Origin: Phytomonospora sp040655735
GTDB taxonomy: Bacteria; Actinomycetota; Actinomycetes; Mycobacteriales; Micromonosporaceae
Direction: 5' to 3'
DNA: 64,000 nt
Assembly (NCBI RefSeq): GCF_040655735.1
Contig: NZ_JBFAKK010000003.1
Span: 186,001 to 250,000 of the forward strand
Below are positions 9,408 to 17,533 of this stretch, one piece after another. Made by a program: the position numbers and the translations under genes. The number at the start of each line of letters is the position of its first letter. Position 1 is the stretch's first letter. Under the pieces are notes generated by a model. That model searched no databases. It saw only the letters and a list, made by a program, of their open reading frames with translations, and was not told the origin of the DNA.

Positions 9408-9947
9408 GTGATCACCGGCGGGAAAGTCCTCCTGCGGCCCCGGCACGATGCCGACGTCGCCGTCCTCCACGAGAACCTCTACGAGAACGTCGCCACACGG
9501 GCCGGCGCCGACACCAGGCCCTGGCTGCCGCGCACTCCGAGCGCGTCGCCGTACGCGGTGGCCGAGTCGGACGAGACGATCGCCTTCTTCTCCGTGCAGG
9601 AACGCGACAGCGGCGAGCTCGCCGGGGCCTGTGAGCTGTGGGGCGTGGACGCCCAGCAGCGCTCGGCGCACCTGGGCGTGGCTATCCTGCCCGGCCACCG
9701 TCGGCGCGGCCTGGCCACCGACGTCGTCGCGGCGCTGTGCGAGTACGGCTTCGCGGTGCGGGGCCTGCACCGCCTGAACGTGGAGACCCTCACCGACAAC
9801 ACCGGCATGATCACCGCGGCCACCCGGGCCGGGTTCGTCCACGAAGGCGTCCGGCGCCAGACGCAGTGGGTCTACGGCGACTGGAAGGACGAGGCCGTTC
9901 TCGGACTCCTGGCCGCCGACTGGTTCCAGAGCCGGCGGCAGGCGTGA
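9408..9947 (+). CDS. GNAT acetyltransferase, RimJ/RimL type
   Basis: A 179-residue GCN5-related N-acetyltransferase starting at GTG 9408. The fold is complete: strand and helix at the start (GKVLLRPRHDADV), the LGVAILPGHRRRGLATDV acetyl-CoA pyrophosphate loop in the middle, and the LNVETLTDNTGMITAATRAGF segment typical of RimJ/RimL proteins that acetylate N-terminal amines or small molecules. The substrate cannot be read from sequence. It stands alone between the toxin-like locus and the convergent surface-protein gene. Confidence 0.9.
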   Translation: MITGGKVLLRPRHDADVAVLHENLYENVATRAGADTRPWLPRTPSASPYAVAESDETIAFFSVQERDSGELAGACELWGVDAQQRSAHLGVAILPGHRRRGLATDVVAALCEYGFAVRGLHRLNVETLTDNTGMITAATRAGFVHEGVRRQTQWVYGDWKDEAVLGLLAADWFQSRRQA

Positions 9948-9968
9948 TTCCGAGGACGTCGTGGCAGG

Positions 9969-12900
9969 TCAGGCCCGTCGCCGCCGGGCGAACGCGAGCG
10001 TGGCGACACCGCCGATGAGCAGCAGGACGGCGGTCAGGCCCAGCGTCACCGCGAGCGTGCCGGTCACCGCCAGGTCGCCCGAACCGGACGGCCCGTCCGA
10101 CGAGGTCGGCGAGGGCGTCGGCGTCGGCGTCGGCGCCGCGCCGCCGGGGACGACCTGCCAGACGCCCTGCGCGTCGTTGTCGGTCGCCGAGGCATCGGTG
10201 TCGGTCTCCAGGGTCGGGACCTCCAGCGGACTGCGGTGTTCGACGACGACGTCGGCGTACCCGTCCCCGTCCAGATCCGTGGCGTCGGCGGGAGCCAGGG
10301 GCGCGACGTAGGCGACGTTCCTCATCGTCACCGGCGTCTCCGGCTCGCTCACGACGCGGACGGTCACCGTGATCGGGGACCCGTCGGCGTCGACGGGCAG
10401 AGCGGCGCCGGCGGTCGCGGTCAGGCCGTCGAAGGTGTACCCGTCCCCACTCATGGAGACCAGCTCGACCCCCTCCGGCAGCAGCTGGGTCACCGACCAG
10501 CCGGCGGGAGCGTCGCGCAGGCCCTCGTTGCGGGGCGTCAGCGTCCACGTCACGACCTCACCGGCGCGCACGCTCTGCTGCTCGATGCTCTGCGTGAGAG
10601 ACAACTCGATGCAGTCCGTCGGGTAGAGCGCCGGAGCCTCGGTGAGTTCGTACACCGCCGCCCCCTCCCCGTCGTAGACGAGCTCGCCGTCGAGGAATCC
10701 CGTCGGGCGGCACGGCGCTCCCCAGTCGTTGGGGTCGTCGTAGTCGCGGGCGTCGACCGCGACGGGACCCGCCTCGGCGACGCGTGCCGTGGCGGTGTCG
10801 TCGCCGACCACGGCGTTGGCGAAGTTGCGCACCGCCGTCGACGCCGCCGGGAAGCTGTTGCCGACGACCAGGACCGGGTCGCGCAGGGTGCGGTAGGCCG
10901 CGTCGGGAGCCGAGGGGTCGGGCGAGCCGACCTGGAGCCAGGTCCCCGAGCCGGTGAAGGTGTTGCCGCGGATCTCGATGCCCGAGGAGGAGTACGAACC
11001 GAGCTGGTCGCGGTCCTCGCGGATCGGCGAGACCATGACCGCGGCCAGGCCGTCGGCACCCGCCTGTTCGATCTCGTTGCCGGCGATCGTGACGTCGTGC
11101 GCCGAGGCGGCCGAGATGGTGAAGGTCTGCCCCGAGACGGTGTTGTCGGTGAACCGGACGCCGCGAGTGCCGGAGTAGAGCAGGATCCCGTCGCGGTTGC
11201 CGGACAGGACGTTGTCATGGAGGTCGATGTCGCGGCTGATGGGCAGGTCCGCCTCGGTGACGGTGAAGACGCCCGCGGAGTCGTTGTCCTCCAGTCGCGA
11301 CCGGCTGACCTCGATCTCGGCGGAGCTGCGGCTGTAGAGCGCGTAGAGGACGACGTTGGAGACCAGTGCGTTGGTGACGGTCGCGCCGGTGGTCGAGGAG
11401 TAGAAGAAGCCGTAGGAGCCCGCCTCGATCGACGCGCGGTCGACGGACACGTTCTGGGAGCCGTAGGCCTTGAGGATCGCCGAGCCGGTCGAGTCCGAGG
11501 GGCCTTCGTGGCCGATGACCGTCAGGTCCTCGATCACGACGTCGGTGGAGTCGTGCACGACGACCCCGGCGCCGGTGACGTCGGCCGTGATGTCGGTGAT
11601 GAGCGGACTCTTCGCGGCGAGCAGCGAGATGCCGGTCGAGGCGTTCGGCGGTCCGGTGATCTCCAGCCGCGACAGCCTGATGTCGGTGCGGTCGGAGTCG
11701 GCGGCACCGGCGCTCTGCGACGCGACGCCGTTGAGGAACCCGCTGATGCGCCCGTCGGTCACGGTCACCCGGCCGGAGTTCATGAGATTGATGCCGCTGC
11801 CGGTGCCGAGCCCGCTGACGATCGGGTCGGTGATGACCGCCCCCTGGGTCGAGCCCAGCGTGATGCCGCCGACGGTCACGTCGGAGACCACCGGGCTGAT
11901 GATCTTCGGTCCGACGCCGGTGGCGCCGATGTTGGTGGACACCCCGTAGGCGAAGTGGCTCACGACCACTCGGTCGAGGGTCGCCTCGCTGACCAGGTGC
12001 AGGTTGACGCCGATGGAGTTGGCCGTGTCGGTGCCGACGATCTCGGGCGTGGTGACGACCGGCCCGATCGTCGAGCCGAGCGCGATGCCCTCCCTGCCGA
12101 TGCCGGTGAGCCGCGCGCCGGTGATGCGGGCTCCCGGCGCCGTGCTCGTGGCCGTCGCGCCGATACCGCGGTTGAAGTCGCGCACGACCGGCGAGCTCAC
12201 CACGGCGCCGCTGGAGTTCGCCAGGTCGATGCCGGTGCCGACGCCGCTTCCTGAGCCCGTCACCGTCACGTTCGACACCCTGGGCGCCTTGGTCGTGCCC
12301 AGGGCGATGCCCGCCGTGGTCGCCGCGATCGTGCCGCCTTCGACGGCGAGGTTGGGGGCCACCGAGGCGGCGGCGGCGCCGATACCGGTCGCGACGCCGC
12401 TGATCGCGGGGGTCGTGATGACGGCCGAACCGCTGGTGAGGTTGACGCCGTAGGACAGTGCCTCGCCGCCGCCGTCCATGGTGAAGCGGTCGATGGTCAC
12501 CCCGGTGGCCGCGGCGGCGAGCTGGACGCCGGTGGGGCGTGTGACGGCGTTGGGGTTGACGATCTTGATGTCCTTGAGGGCCGCGCCGGCGGTGCTCACG
12601 GTGACCACCGCGCCCGTCACCGCGACGCCGAAGGTCACGTTGGCGTCGGCGGTCACGCCCTGGGCGACCGTGAAGCGGGCGAACAGCACCGACGGACTCG
12701 CCGACGCGAGCGTCACCTGGCGCGGGACGCTGAGGAGGCTGCTGAAGATGTAGTCCTCGGGGTCGAAGGAGACCGTCTGGCCCGCCGTGGCGGCCGTGAG
12801 GGTCGCCTGGAGGGTGCGCAGGTCGGCGTCGTCGCTCGGCCGGTCGGCGGGGGCGCCGATCCAGGCGATGGGCAGGCCGTCGGCGTTCGGGATCGCCTCG

Positions 12901-13037
12901 GTGACGGGATCTTCCGCGGAGCCCGGGAAGCCGGGACTCGACGTGCTGACGATGCTGAGACCGAGCGCGGCGGCGACCGCCATCGCGCACAGGTATCGGA
13001 CGCCCACCCGGCTGCTCCTCGACACGGCGGTTCCCAT
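9969..13037 (-). CDS. LAVTG-anchored beta-helix surface protein with DUF11-like domain
   Basis: A 1022-residue exported protein. Start set at ATG 13037 (MGTAVSRSSR); a GTG at 13073 is in frame. An N-terminal signal peptide (hydrophobic AMAVAAALGLSIV) is followed by a long array of parallel beta-helix rungs (repeated GIxL, VTxPxVSG and NxxxG patterns, about residues 90-750). A DUF11-type immunoglobulin-like domain comes next (VRAGEVVTWTLTPRNEG), then a Pro/Thr linker, LAVTG, a hydrophobic helix and the ARRRRA tail. LAxTG is the signal recognised by class E sortases in actinobacteria, so the protein is expected to be covalently attached to peptidoglycan. Beta-helix repeats are common in polysaccharide-binding or cleaving surface proteins, but no catalytic motif is evident. 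Upstream DNA (13074-13140) is unusually AT-rich and probably holds the promoter. Confidence 0.88.
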   Translation of the reverse strand: MGTAVSRSSRVGVRYLCAMAVAAALGLSIVSTSSPGFPGSAEDPVTEAIPNADGLPIAWIGAPADRPSDDADLRTLQATLTAATAGQTVSFDPEDYIFSSLLSVPRQVTLASASPSVLFARFTVAQGVTADANVTFGVAVTGAVVTVSTAGAALKDIKIVNPNAVTRPTGVQLAAAATGVTIDRFTMDGGGEALSYGVNLTSGSAVITTPAISGVATGIGAAAASVAPNLAVEGGTIAATTAGIALGTTKAPRVSNVTVTGSGSGVGTGIDLANSSGAVVSSPVVRDFNRGIGATATSTAPGARITGARLTGIGREGIALGSTIGPVVTTPEIVGTDTANSIGVNLHLVSEATLDRVVVSHFAYGVSTNIGATGVGPKIISPVVSDVTVGGITLGSTQGAVITDPIVSGLGTGSGINLMNSGRVTVTDGRISGFLNGVASQSAGAADSDRTDIRLSRLEITGPPNASTGISLLAAKSPLITDITADVTGAGVVVHDSTDVVIEDLTVIGHEGPSDSTGSAILKAYGSQNVSVDRASIEAGSYGFFYSSTTGATVTNALVSNVVLYALYSRSSAEIEVSRSRLEDNDSAGVFTVTEADLPISRDIDLHDNVLSGNRDGILLYSGTRGVRFTDNTVSGQTFTISAASAHDVTIAGNEIEQAGADGLAAVMVSPIREDRDQLGSYSSSGIEIRGNTFTGSGTWLQVGSPDPSAPDAAYRTLRDPVLVVGNSFPAASTAVRNFANAVVGDDTATARVAEAGPVAVDARDYDDPNDWGAPCRPTGFLDGELVYDGEGAAVYELTEAPALYPTDCIELSLTQSIEQQSVRAGEVVTWTLTPRNEGLRDAPAGWSVTQLLPEGVELVSMSGDGYTFDGLTATAGAALPVDADGSPITVTVRVVSEPETPVTMRNVAYVAPLAPADATDLDGDGYADVVVEHRSPLEVPTLETDTDASATDNDAQGVWQVVPGGAAPTPTPTPSPTSSDGPSGSGDLAVTGTLAVTLGLTAVLLLIGGVATLAFARRRRA

Positions 13038-13209
13038 CCCGTGATGTCCGCGAACGCGGCGGGTGCGGGCCACCGTGCTGTGTGGACTAATGTGGTACTT
13101 GTCGCAGAAACCATATATTTGCCAGGCTGAGCAGGGGCCGGATTCGGGACCAAGGTGCCGTCATGGTGTTTCGGCGCCGCAGATCCCCATCGTGCCCAGC
13201 GTGTCCTGG

Positions 13210-14115
13210 TCAAGGCCGCGATCGGAGCGTGTCCCGCAGCGTTCGTGCGACCTGCCCCATGAGTGCCTCGGCGGCGGGCTGACTGCTCGCCGCGACGCGG
13301 GACTCGGTGAGCGCGGCCACGGCGAAGGCGTGGCCGTTGTCGTGGGCCACGACGCCGACCTCGTGACGAAGGTTGAGGAGGGTGGCCGTCTTCGACGACC
13401 AGGCCGCGGCGTCGGAACTGAAGTCGGGCGAGAGCCGCTGGACCAGCAGATTGGCTCCCATGAGGGACCGTACCCGTTCGGCGACCTGGGGCGCGATCGT
13501 CGAGGGCGTCCAGACGGCCTGCAGGAAGTCGATGAACGCACGGGCGGTCCCGGTGTTCGCGCTGCTCACATCCAGTTGAGGTACACGGTGGCCGCGGCCG
13601 CTTGTGCCGCCGTCGATGGCCAGCGCCAGGGCCAGGTGGGCGTCTGCGGGTGAGAAGCGTTCTGCGGGCGTGTCACTGAGTTCCCGCATCGTGTGGCGGA
13701 CGGTGATGCCTTTGAGTCCGAGTTCGGCGAGGATGCCGGCGACCGTGTCGGGGGGCGTGAGGTCGAACAGCGCGTCGGCCGCGGTTCCGTCGCTGACCGA
13801 GGTGCTCAGGTAGAGCAGGTCGTCGACGGCGATGGTGGCGGGGTGCTGGAAGCGGCTCAGCCCGGTGGGGCCTGGGGAGGTGATCCTGCCGGGTTCGACT
13901 CGGATCCGGGTCGCGCCGCTGAGATCTCCACGCCGGATTCTTTCCGCTGTCGCGAGCGCCAGTGGGAGTTTGGCGAGTGAGGCGATGGGGAGCACCGTGT
14001 CGGGATCGATGCCGAGTTCGTCCCCCGTGTGCAGGTTCCGGACCAGGAATGAGCCGGTCAATCCGCCATCGCGAAGATCCTGCCGTAGCCGGTGCAGGAG
14101 ATCCTCGATCGTCAT
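13210..14115 (-). CDS. blaB: BlaB-like cytoplasmic serine penicillin-recognising regulator
   Basis: A 301-residue protein of the class A beta-lactamase fold without signal peptide or lipobox. Motifs visible are S46-L-A-K49 (SxxK), SVSDGTAAD (SDG in place of SDN) and SSKTATLLN (KTA in place of KTG). There is no clear Glu166 equivalent. It overlaps the 3' end of the upstream LysR gene by 4 bp. This is the composition and order of blaA-blaB of Streptomyces cacaoi, where BlaB is an intracellular helper needed for induction of the divergent beta-lactamase gene, not an enzyme. Assignment rests on that synteny and on the degenerate motifs. The alternative is a free-standing cytoplasmic serine hydrolase. 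Confidence 0.8.
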   Translation of the reverse strand: MTIEDLLHRLRQDLRDGGLTGSFLVRNLHTGDELGIDPDTVLPIASLAKLPLALATAERIRRGDLSGATRIRVEPGRITSPGPTGLSRFQHPATIAVDDLLYLSTSVSDGTAADALFDLTPPDTVAGILAELGLKGITVRHTMRELSDTPAERFSPADAHLALALAIDGGTSGRGHRVPQLDVSSANTGTARAFIDFLQAVWTPSTIAPQVAERVRSLMGANLLVQRLSPDFSSDAAAWSSKTATLLNLRHEVGVVAHDNGHAFAVAALTESRVAASSQPAAEALMGQVARTLRDTLRSRP

Positions 14116-14996
14116 GGCCGCCCCTCTCCACTGGCGCCCAGTGCTCGGGCGACATCCGCGGCGAGCTCGATGCGAATGTGCTCGGCGTCGCGGTCGGAGT
14201 CGGCTGCGACACTGAAACCGCGTTCGACGCCGACGTCGCCGATGGGGCGCCAGCGCAGGCCGAGTTCTTCGGCCTGCGCGCGGGAGCAGAGCAGCCGGTC
14301 GTGCGAACTGAACACCTCGGCTGTGGCGGTCACGAGGCTAGAGCCGATGGCCAGTTGTGTCGGGCGCAGACCGGCGGCGTCGCAGAGCCGCCGGACGGGG
14401 TCGCGGATGTGGGGGACGTCGTCCTCGGGCTGGATCCAGATGCGTGCCGGTGAGGACGTGTCGGTCCGGCTCGGTCGCAGGGTCTCCAGGTAGAGGCAGG
14501 TCCTGCTGTGGTCGCGGGCGGCCGCGAGGCCCAGCGGCACCACCCACGTCGCTTCGTCGGATGGAACCGCGATCAAGGCCGCGCGAACTTCCTGTGTACG
14601 GGCGAGTTCGGTTCTCGTGGTCGGTGAGCCGGTCTGCGGGGCGAGCCTGAAGCCGTGGTCACGCGCGTTGGCGACCAGCGTGGCGAGGTCGCCGGTCGAG
14701 CAGTTGTCGGGAACGGCGAGGAGAAAGGGCTCGTCCAGCGCCGTGGCGGCAGCGTGCTCCAAGTCGGTCACCGCCCGTACGAGCCGTCGCGCCGCCGGCA
14801 GCACGTCCCGGCCGAAGCGGGTCAAGCGTGCCCGGCGGGGCGAGCGCTCGAACAGCGCTTCGCCCAGATGGTCCTCGAGTGCGGCGACTCGACGGCTGGC
14901 GACCGACTGGGACATGCCGACCGCGGCCGCTCCGGCGGTGAAGCCGCCTTGTTCGCTGACATGCACGAACGCCCGGCATGCCTTCACAAGATCCAT
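14112..14996 (-). CDS. blaA: LysR-family activator, BlaA-like
   Basis: A 294-residue LysR-type regulator with an N-terminal winged helix (FVHVSEQGGFTAGAAAVG then QSVASRRVAALEDHLG) and a C-terminal LysR substrate-binding domain. It is divergent from a class A beta-lactamase gene with 127 bp between, and is followed by a BlaB-like gene with a 4-bp overlap. The probable target is the 17-bp palindrome in the shared promoter region. A TATAAA hexamer about 10 bases before its ATG on this strand could be the -10 of its own promoter, which would give a very short leader. Function by analogy to S. cacaoi BlaA: activates the beta-lactamase promoter. Confidence 0.88.
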   Translation of the reverse strand: MDLVKACRAFVHVSEQGGFTAGAAAVGMSQSVASRRVAALEDHLGEALFERSPRRARLTRFGRDVLPAARRLVRAVTDLEHAAATALDEPFLLAVPDNCSTGDLATLVANARDHGFRLAPQTGSPTTRTELARTQEVRAALIAVPSDEATWVVPLGLAAARDHSRTCLYLETLRPSRTDTSSPARIWIQPEDDVPHIRDPVRRLCDAAGLRPTQLAIGSSLVTATAEVFSSHDRLLCSRAQAEELGLRWRPIGDVGVERGFSVAADSDRDAEHIRIELAADVARALGASGEGRP

Positions 14997-15034
14997 GACC
15001 GGGTTTTATACCAGAGTGGCATCGAATCGCGCAT

Positions 15035-15051
15035 TGCGGTCTTTGACCGCA
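15035..15051. promoter_or_regulatory. 17-bp perfect palindrome, candidate BlaA operator
   Basis: TGCGGTC-TTT-GACCGCA lies midway in the 127-bp region between the divergent blaA-like and beta-lactamase genes. Arms are 7 bp and perfect. Position and symmetry fit a LysR-type recognition site serving both promoters. Binding is inferred. Confidence 0.6.
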
Positions 15052-15110
15052 TTGATCTTGGCTGGGATGGTCGGTTTCGTACCGAGCCGCAGCAGCGGCT
15101 GCCGACCAAC

Positions 15111-15115
15111 GGAGG
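15111..15115 (+). promoter_or_regulatory. ribosome binding site deciding a TTG start (bla)
   Basis: GGAGG sits 8 bases before TTG 15124. No ATG or GTG in frame has comparable support, and this start places the signal peptide exactly at the N-terminus. Confidence 0.8.
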
Positions 15116-15123
15116 TTCACGCC

Positions 15124-16044
15124 TTGCCATCCACGCCGACCAGAAATCTCGCTTTGCGAGGACTGGCCCCCCTTCTGCTGCTGCTTCCACTCGTGGCATG
15201 CGCTCGGGCCGAACCGGCCGCTTCGCCGGAGCCGAGCGCTTCGGCAAGTGCGTCCGAAGCCGTCGTGGCGGATTTCGCCAGACTGGAGGAGACCTTCGAC
15301 GCGCGTCTTGGGGTCTACGCCGTCGACACCGCCACGGGCGAGGAAGTCGTGTACCGCACTGACGAGCGCTTCGCCTACGCGTCTACCTTCAAGGCCCTCG
15401 CCGCCGGCGCCGTCTTGCGGAAGTACACGTCGAGCGGACTCGACAAGGTGGTCGAATACTCCGGCGACGACCTCGTCGACTACTCGCCGGTTACCGAGGA
15501 CCACGTCGACACCGGCATGAGCCTGCGCGACATCTGCGACGCCGCCGTGCGCGTCAGTGACAACACCGCCGGCAACCTGCTGCTCGACGAACTCGGCGGG
15601 CCGGCGGGACTCGACGCCATCCTCGAAGGAGTCGGTGACCAGACCACCATCATGGAACGCTACGAACCCGAACTGAACGACGTGTCCCCATCCGACAGTC
15701 GCGACACGAGTACTCCTCGTGCGCTGGCGGCGGACCTGCGTGCCTTCGTTCTCGGTGACGCTCTGCAAGGTGACGCCGATCGGGCGCTGCTCACCGAATG
15801 GCTCAAGACGAACACGACCGGCGCGAACCTCATCGCCGCAGGGGTCCCCGAAGGCTGGGCGGTCGGCGACAAGAGCGGCGGAGGCGGCTTCTACGGCACC
15901 CGCAACGACATCGCGGTCGTATGGCCCCCGAACCGCGCTCCCATTGTCATGGCGATCCTGACAGGGCGCCAGGAACGCGACGCCGACTACGACGAAGCAC
16001 TCCTCGCGCAAGCCGCGGCCGTGGTCTCCGAACAGCTGTCGTAG
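15124..16044 (+). CDS. bla: class A beta-lactamase, lipoprotein
   Basis: A 306-residue secreted serine beta-lactamase that hydrolyses penicillins and related beta-lactams outside the membrane. The start is TTG 15124. Residues 9-25 form a Leu-rich signal ending in LVA-C26, a lipobox, so the mature enzyme is probably membrane-tethered. A Ser/Ala/Pro linker follows. All class A motifs are present: S87-T-F-K90, SDN (VSDNTAGN), a Glu in the omega loop (ERYEPELND) and KSG (GDKSGGG) in place of KTG, a common Streptomyces variant. Length is normal. It is divergent from blaA/blaB-like genes, which probably control induction. The three genes sit beside a tRNA-Arg and an integrase remnant, so the set may have been acquired by transfer. 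Confidence 0.95.
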   Translation: MPSTPTRNLALRGLAPLLLLLPLVACARAEPAASPEPSASASASEAVVADFARLEETFDARLGVYAVDTATGEEVVYRTDERFAYASTFKALAAGAVLRKYTSSGLDKVVEYSGDDLVDYSPVTEDHVDTGMSLRDICDAAVRVSDNTAGNLLLDELGGPAGLDAILEGVGDQTTIMERYEPELNDVSPSDSRDTSTPRALAADLRAFVLGDALQGDADRALLTEWLKTNTTGANLIAAGVPEGWAVGDKSGGGGFYGTRNDIAVVWPPNRAPIVMAILTGRQERDADYDEALLAQAAAVVSEQLS

Positions 16045-16237
16045 AGGCCGCTGTTCCCGGCGCGCCCGGCGTGGTCGGCGAGTAGGGCGGCGCGGGTCGC
16101 GCGATGCCGTCCGGTGGCATGGCGGCGGCCACGGTCGTGGTGAACGGGCCGGGGACGCGGCCGAGGTGGTGGGCGAAGGCTTGCCGTCGACCTGGTCGCC
16201 GCAGCCGGCGGCGACCAGGCCGACGCGATCGCCGTCT
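16045..16237. other. degenerate sequence downstream of integrase remnant
   Basis: No intact gene. On the minus strand a short frame starts at 16242 with an ATGA overlap on the integrase remnant stop (MTDGDRVGLVAAGCGDQVDG) and then continues in another phase (AFAHHLGRVPGPFTTTVAAA). This looks like a second decayed gene. I do not recognise it. Confidence 0.4.
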
Positions 16238-16642
16238 GTCATCGGGCGCCGGACCCGGTGACGTGCCGGGACTCAGCGGCGGTGCGTTCGATGACCTTGT
16301 GGATGCGGCCGCGATGGGACCTGACTCGGCGACCGTGAGGTGACCGACGACCGGGCGGATGTGGTTCTTGATCTTCGCCTTGCGCGTCGCCGGCGTCGAT
16401 GCGCCGATGCCGTCGGGAGGTGGGCCGTCATCGAAGGTCTTCGACATGAGGGTGTCGATGGTCGCGTTCGTGACGGGGTACCGGCGAGCATCCCGCTCTC
16501 CGAGCAATCGCCGACGTACGGTCTCGGCTACGCGAGGCCTGCCGGAGACCCGGTTTGACGACGTCGGAAAGGTGGATCGCCCGCTTTGTGAGGGGATTAT
16601 TCGATCCGCGAGCGAATCCACGTCTGTCATCGCCGGGTACAC
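16238..16642 (-). pseudogene. tyrosine integrase remnant, N-terminal core-binding part, frameshifted
   Basis: On the minus strand the sequence TRKAKIKNHIRPVVGHLTVA matches the typical end of the SAM-like core-binding domain of phage/ICE tyrosine integrases. After about 16310 the frame breaks, and the continuation is found in another frame as HRGRIHKVIERTAAESRHV up to a stop at 16238. No catalytic domain (R...HxxR...Y) is present. The remnant begins about 40 bp from the 3' end of tRNA-Arg and reads away from it, the classic position of an integrase beside an attachment site. I take it as the relic of an integrated element. The match is short, so confidence is moderate. Confidence 0.45.
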
Positions 16643-16683
16643 TTAAAGTGAGTAATACCTACTCTGACCTGCAAAAACGCATG

Positions 16684-16756
16684 CGCCCTCGGCAGGATTC
16701 GAACCTGCGGCCTTGAGATTAGAAGTCTCCTGCTCTATCCGCTGAGCTACGAGGGC
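16684..16756 (-). tRNA. trnR: tRNA-Arg (anticodon TCT)
   Basis: The minus strand folds into a full cloverleaf. The acceptor stem GCCCTCG/CGAGGGC is at 16750-16756 and 16685-16691, with a D-arm, an anticodon loop CTTCTAA giving TCT, a T-arm GCAGG-TTCGAAT-CCTGC, and discriminator G at 16684. CCA is not encoded. The anticodon stem has one mismatch at its outer end. It reads the rare AGA codon. An integrase remnant lies at its 3' side. Confidence 0.95.
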
Positions 16757-16884
16757 CGGTGGCATGATCGTGTTGGTCCATGATGCATGCCGATGGAAGA
16801 TTATCGTTCCCTGCCCCACCGCTGCTAGCGACTACACGAACGGGTGATCGCCGCCGTAGTCGTTCGGACTGGCAGACTCGCCGG

Positions 16885-17520
16885 GTGGTCCAAAAGGTGC
16901 TGGAGTCCGTCGCGGAGTGTGTCGAGCGGGCCGAGATGTTGGCGCGGGTCGCCGGGCGGCGCGTGCTCGGCATAACCGGTGCTCCCGGCGCCGGGAAGAC
17001 GACGGTCGCGCGGCGGGTGGCCGCCGCGATGGGCGAGCGGGCCGTGTACGTGCCGATGGACGGGTTCCATCTGGCGCAGGCCGAGTTGCTGCGACTGGGA
17101 CGCGCCGACCGCAAAGGCGCTCCCGACACCTTCGACGCCGCCGGCTACGCCGCGCTCCTTCGCCGCGTCCGTGAGGGTGAAGAGACCGTCTACGCCCCCG
17201 AGTTCCGCCGCGACCTGGAGGAGCCCATCGCGGGCGCCATCGCGATCACGCCCTCGGTGCCGCTGATCGTGACCGAGGGGAACTACCTCCTGCTGGAGGA
17301 GGGGCCGTTCGGTGCGGTCGCCGCGCTGCTCGACGAGAGCTGGTTCGTCGACGTCGCCGAGGACTTGCGGATGTCGCGGCTCGTGGACCGGCACAAGGCC
17401 TTCGGGAAGTCGCCCGAGGCGGCCCACGAGTGGGCCTACGGGTCCGATCAGCGCAATGCCGTGCTCGTCGAGGGTGCGAGGGACCGAGTGGACGTCCTGG
17501 TGCGGCTGGGGGGCCGCTAG
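16885..17520 (+). CDS. nucleoside/uridine kinase-family P-loop protein
   Basis: A 211-residue P-loop kinase of the phosphoribulokinase/uridine kinase family, with Walker A GAPGAGKTT, PMDGFHLAQ as the acceptor Asp loop, a substrate loop rich in charged residues (APEFRRDLEEPI) and TEGNYLLLEEGPF as the second Asp/Glu-Gly motif. This pattern is that of actinobacterial nucleoside/nucleotide kinase-like or fructose-kinase-like YggC/FrcK proteins rather than classical Udk. The start is uncertain: GTG 16885 is used, and GTG 16897 or ATG 16935 are possible; no strong ribosome site is seen. It is divergent from the tRNA gene. Confidence 0.85.
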   Translation: MVQKVLESVAECVERAEMLARVAGRRVLGITGAPGAGKTTVARRVAAAMGERAVYVPMDGFHLAQAELLRLGRADRKGAPDTFDAAGYAALLRRVREGEETVYAPEFRRDLEEPIAGAIAITPSVPLIVTEGNYLLLEEGPFGAVAALLDESWFVDVAEDLRMSRLVDRHKAFGKSPEAAHEWAYGSDQRNAVLVEGARDRVDVLVRLGGR

Positions 17521-17533
17521 GCGGTCGGGCGTC

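Noticed and set aside
13210..14115. Second active class A beta-lactamase
   Set aside because: No export signal, SDG and KTA instead of SDN and KTG, no clear Glu166, and an operon with LysR; a BlaB-type regulator fits better.
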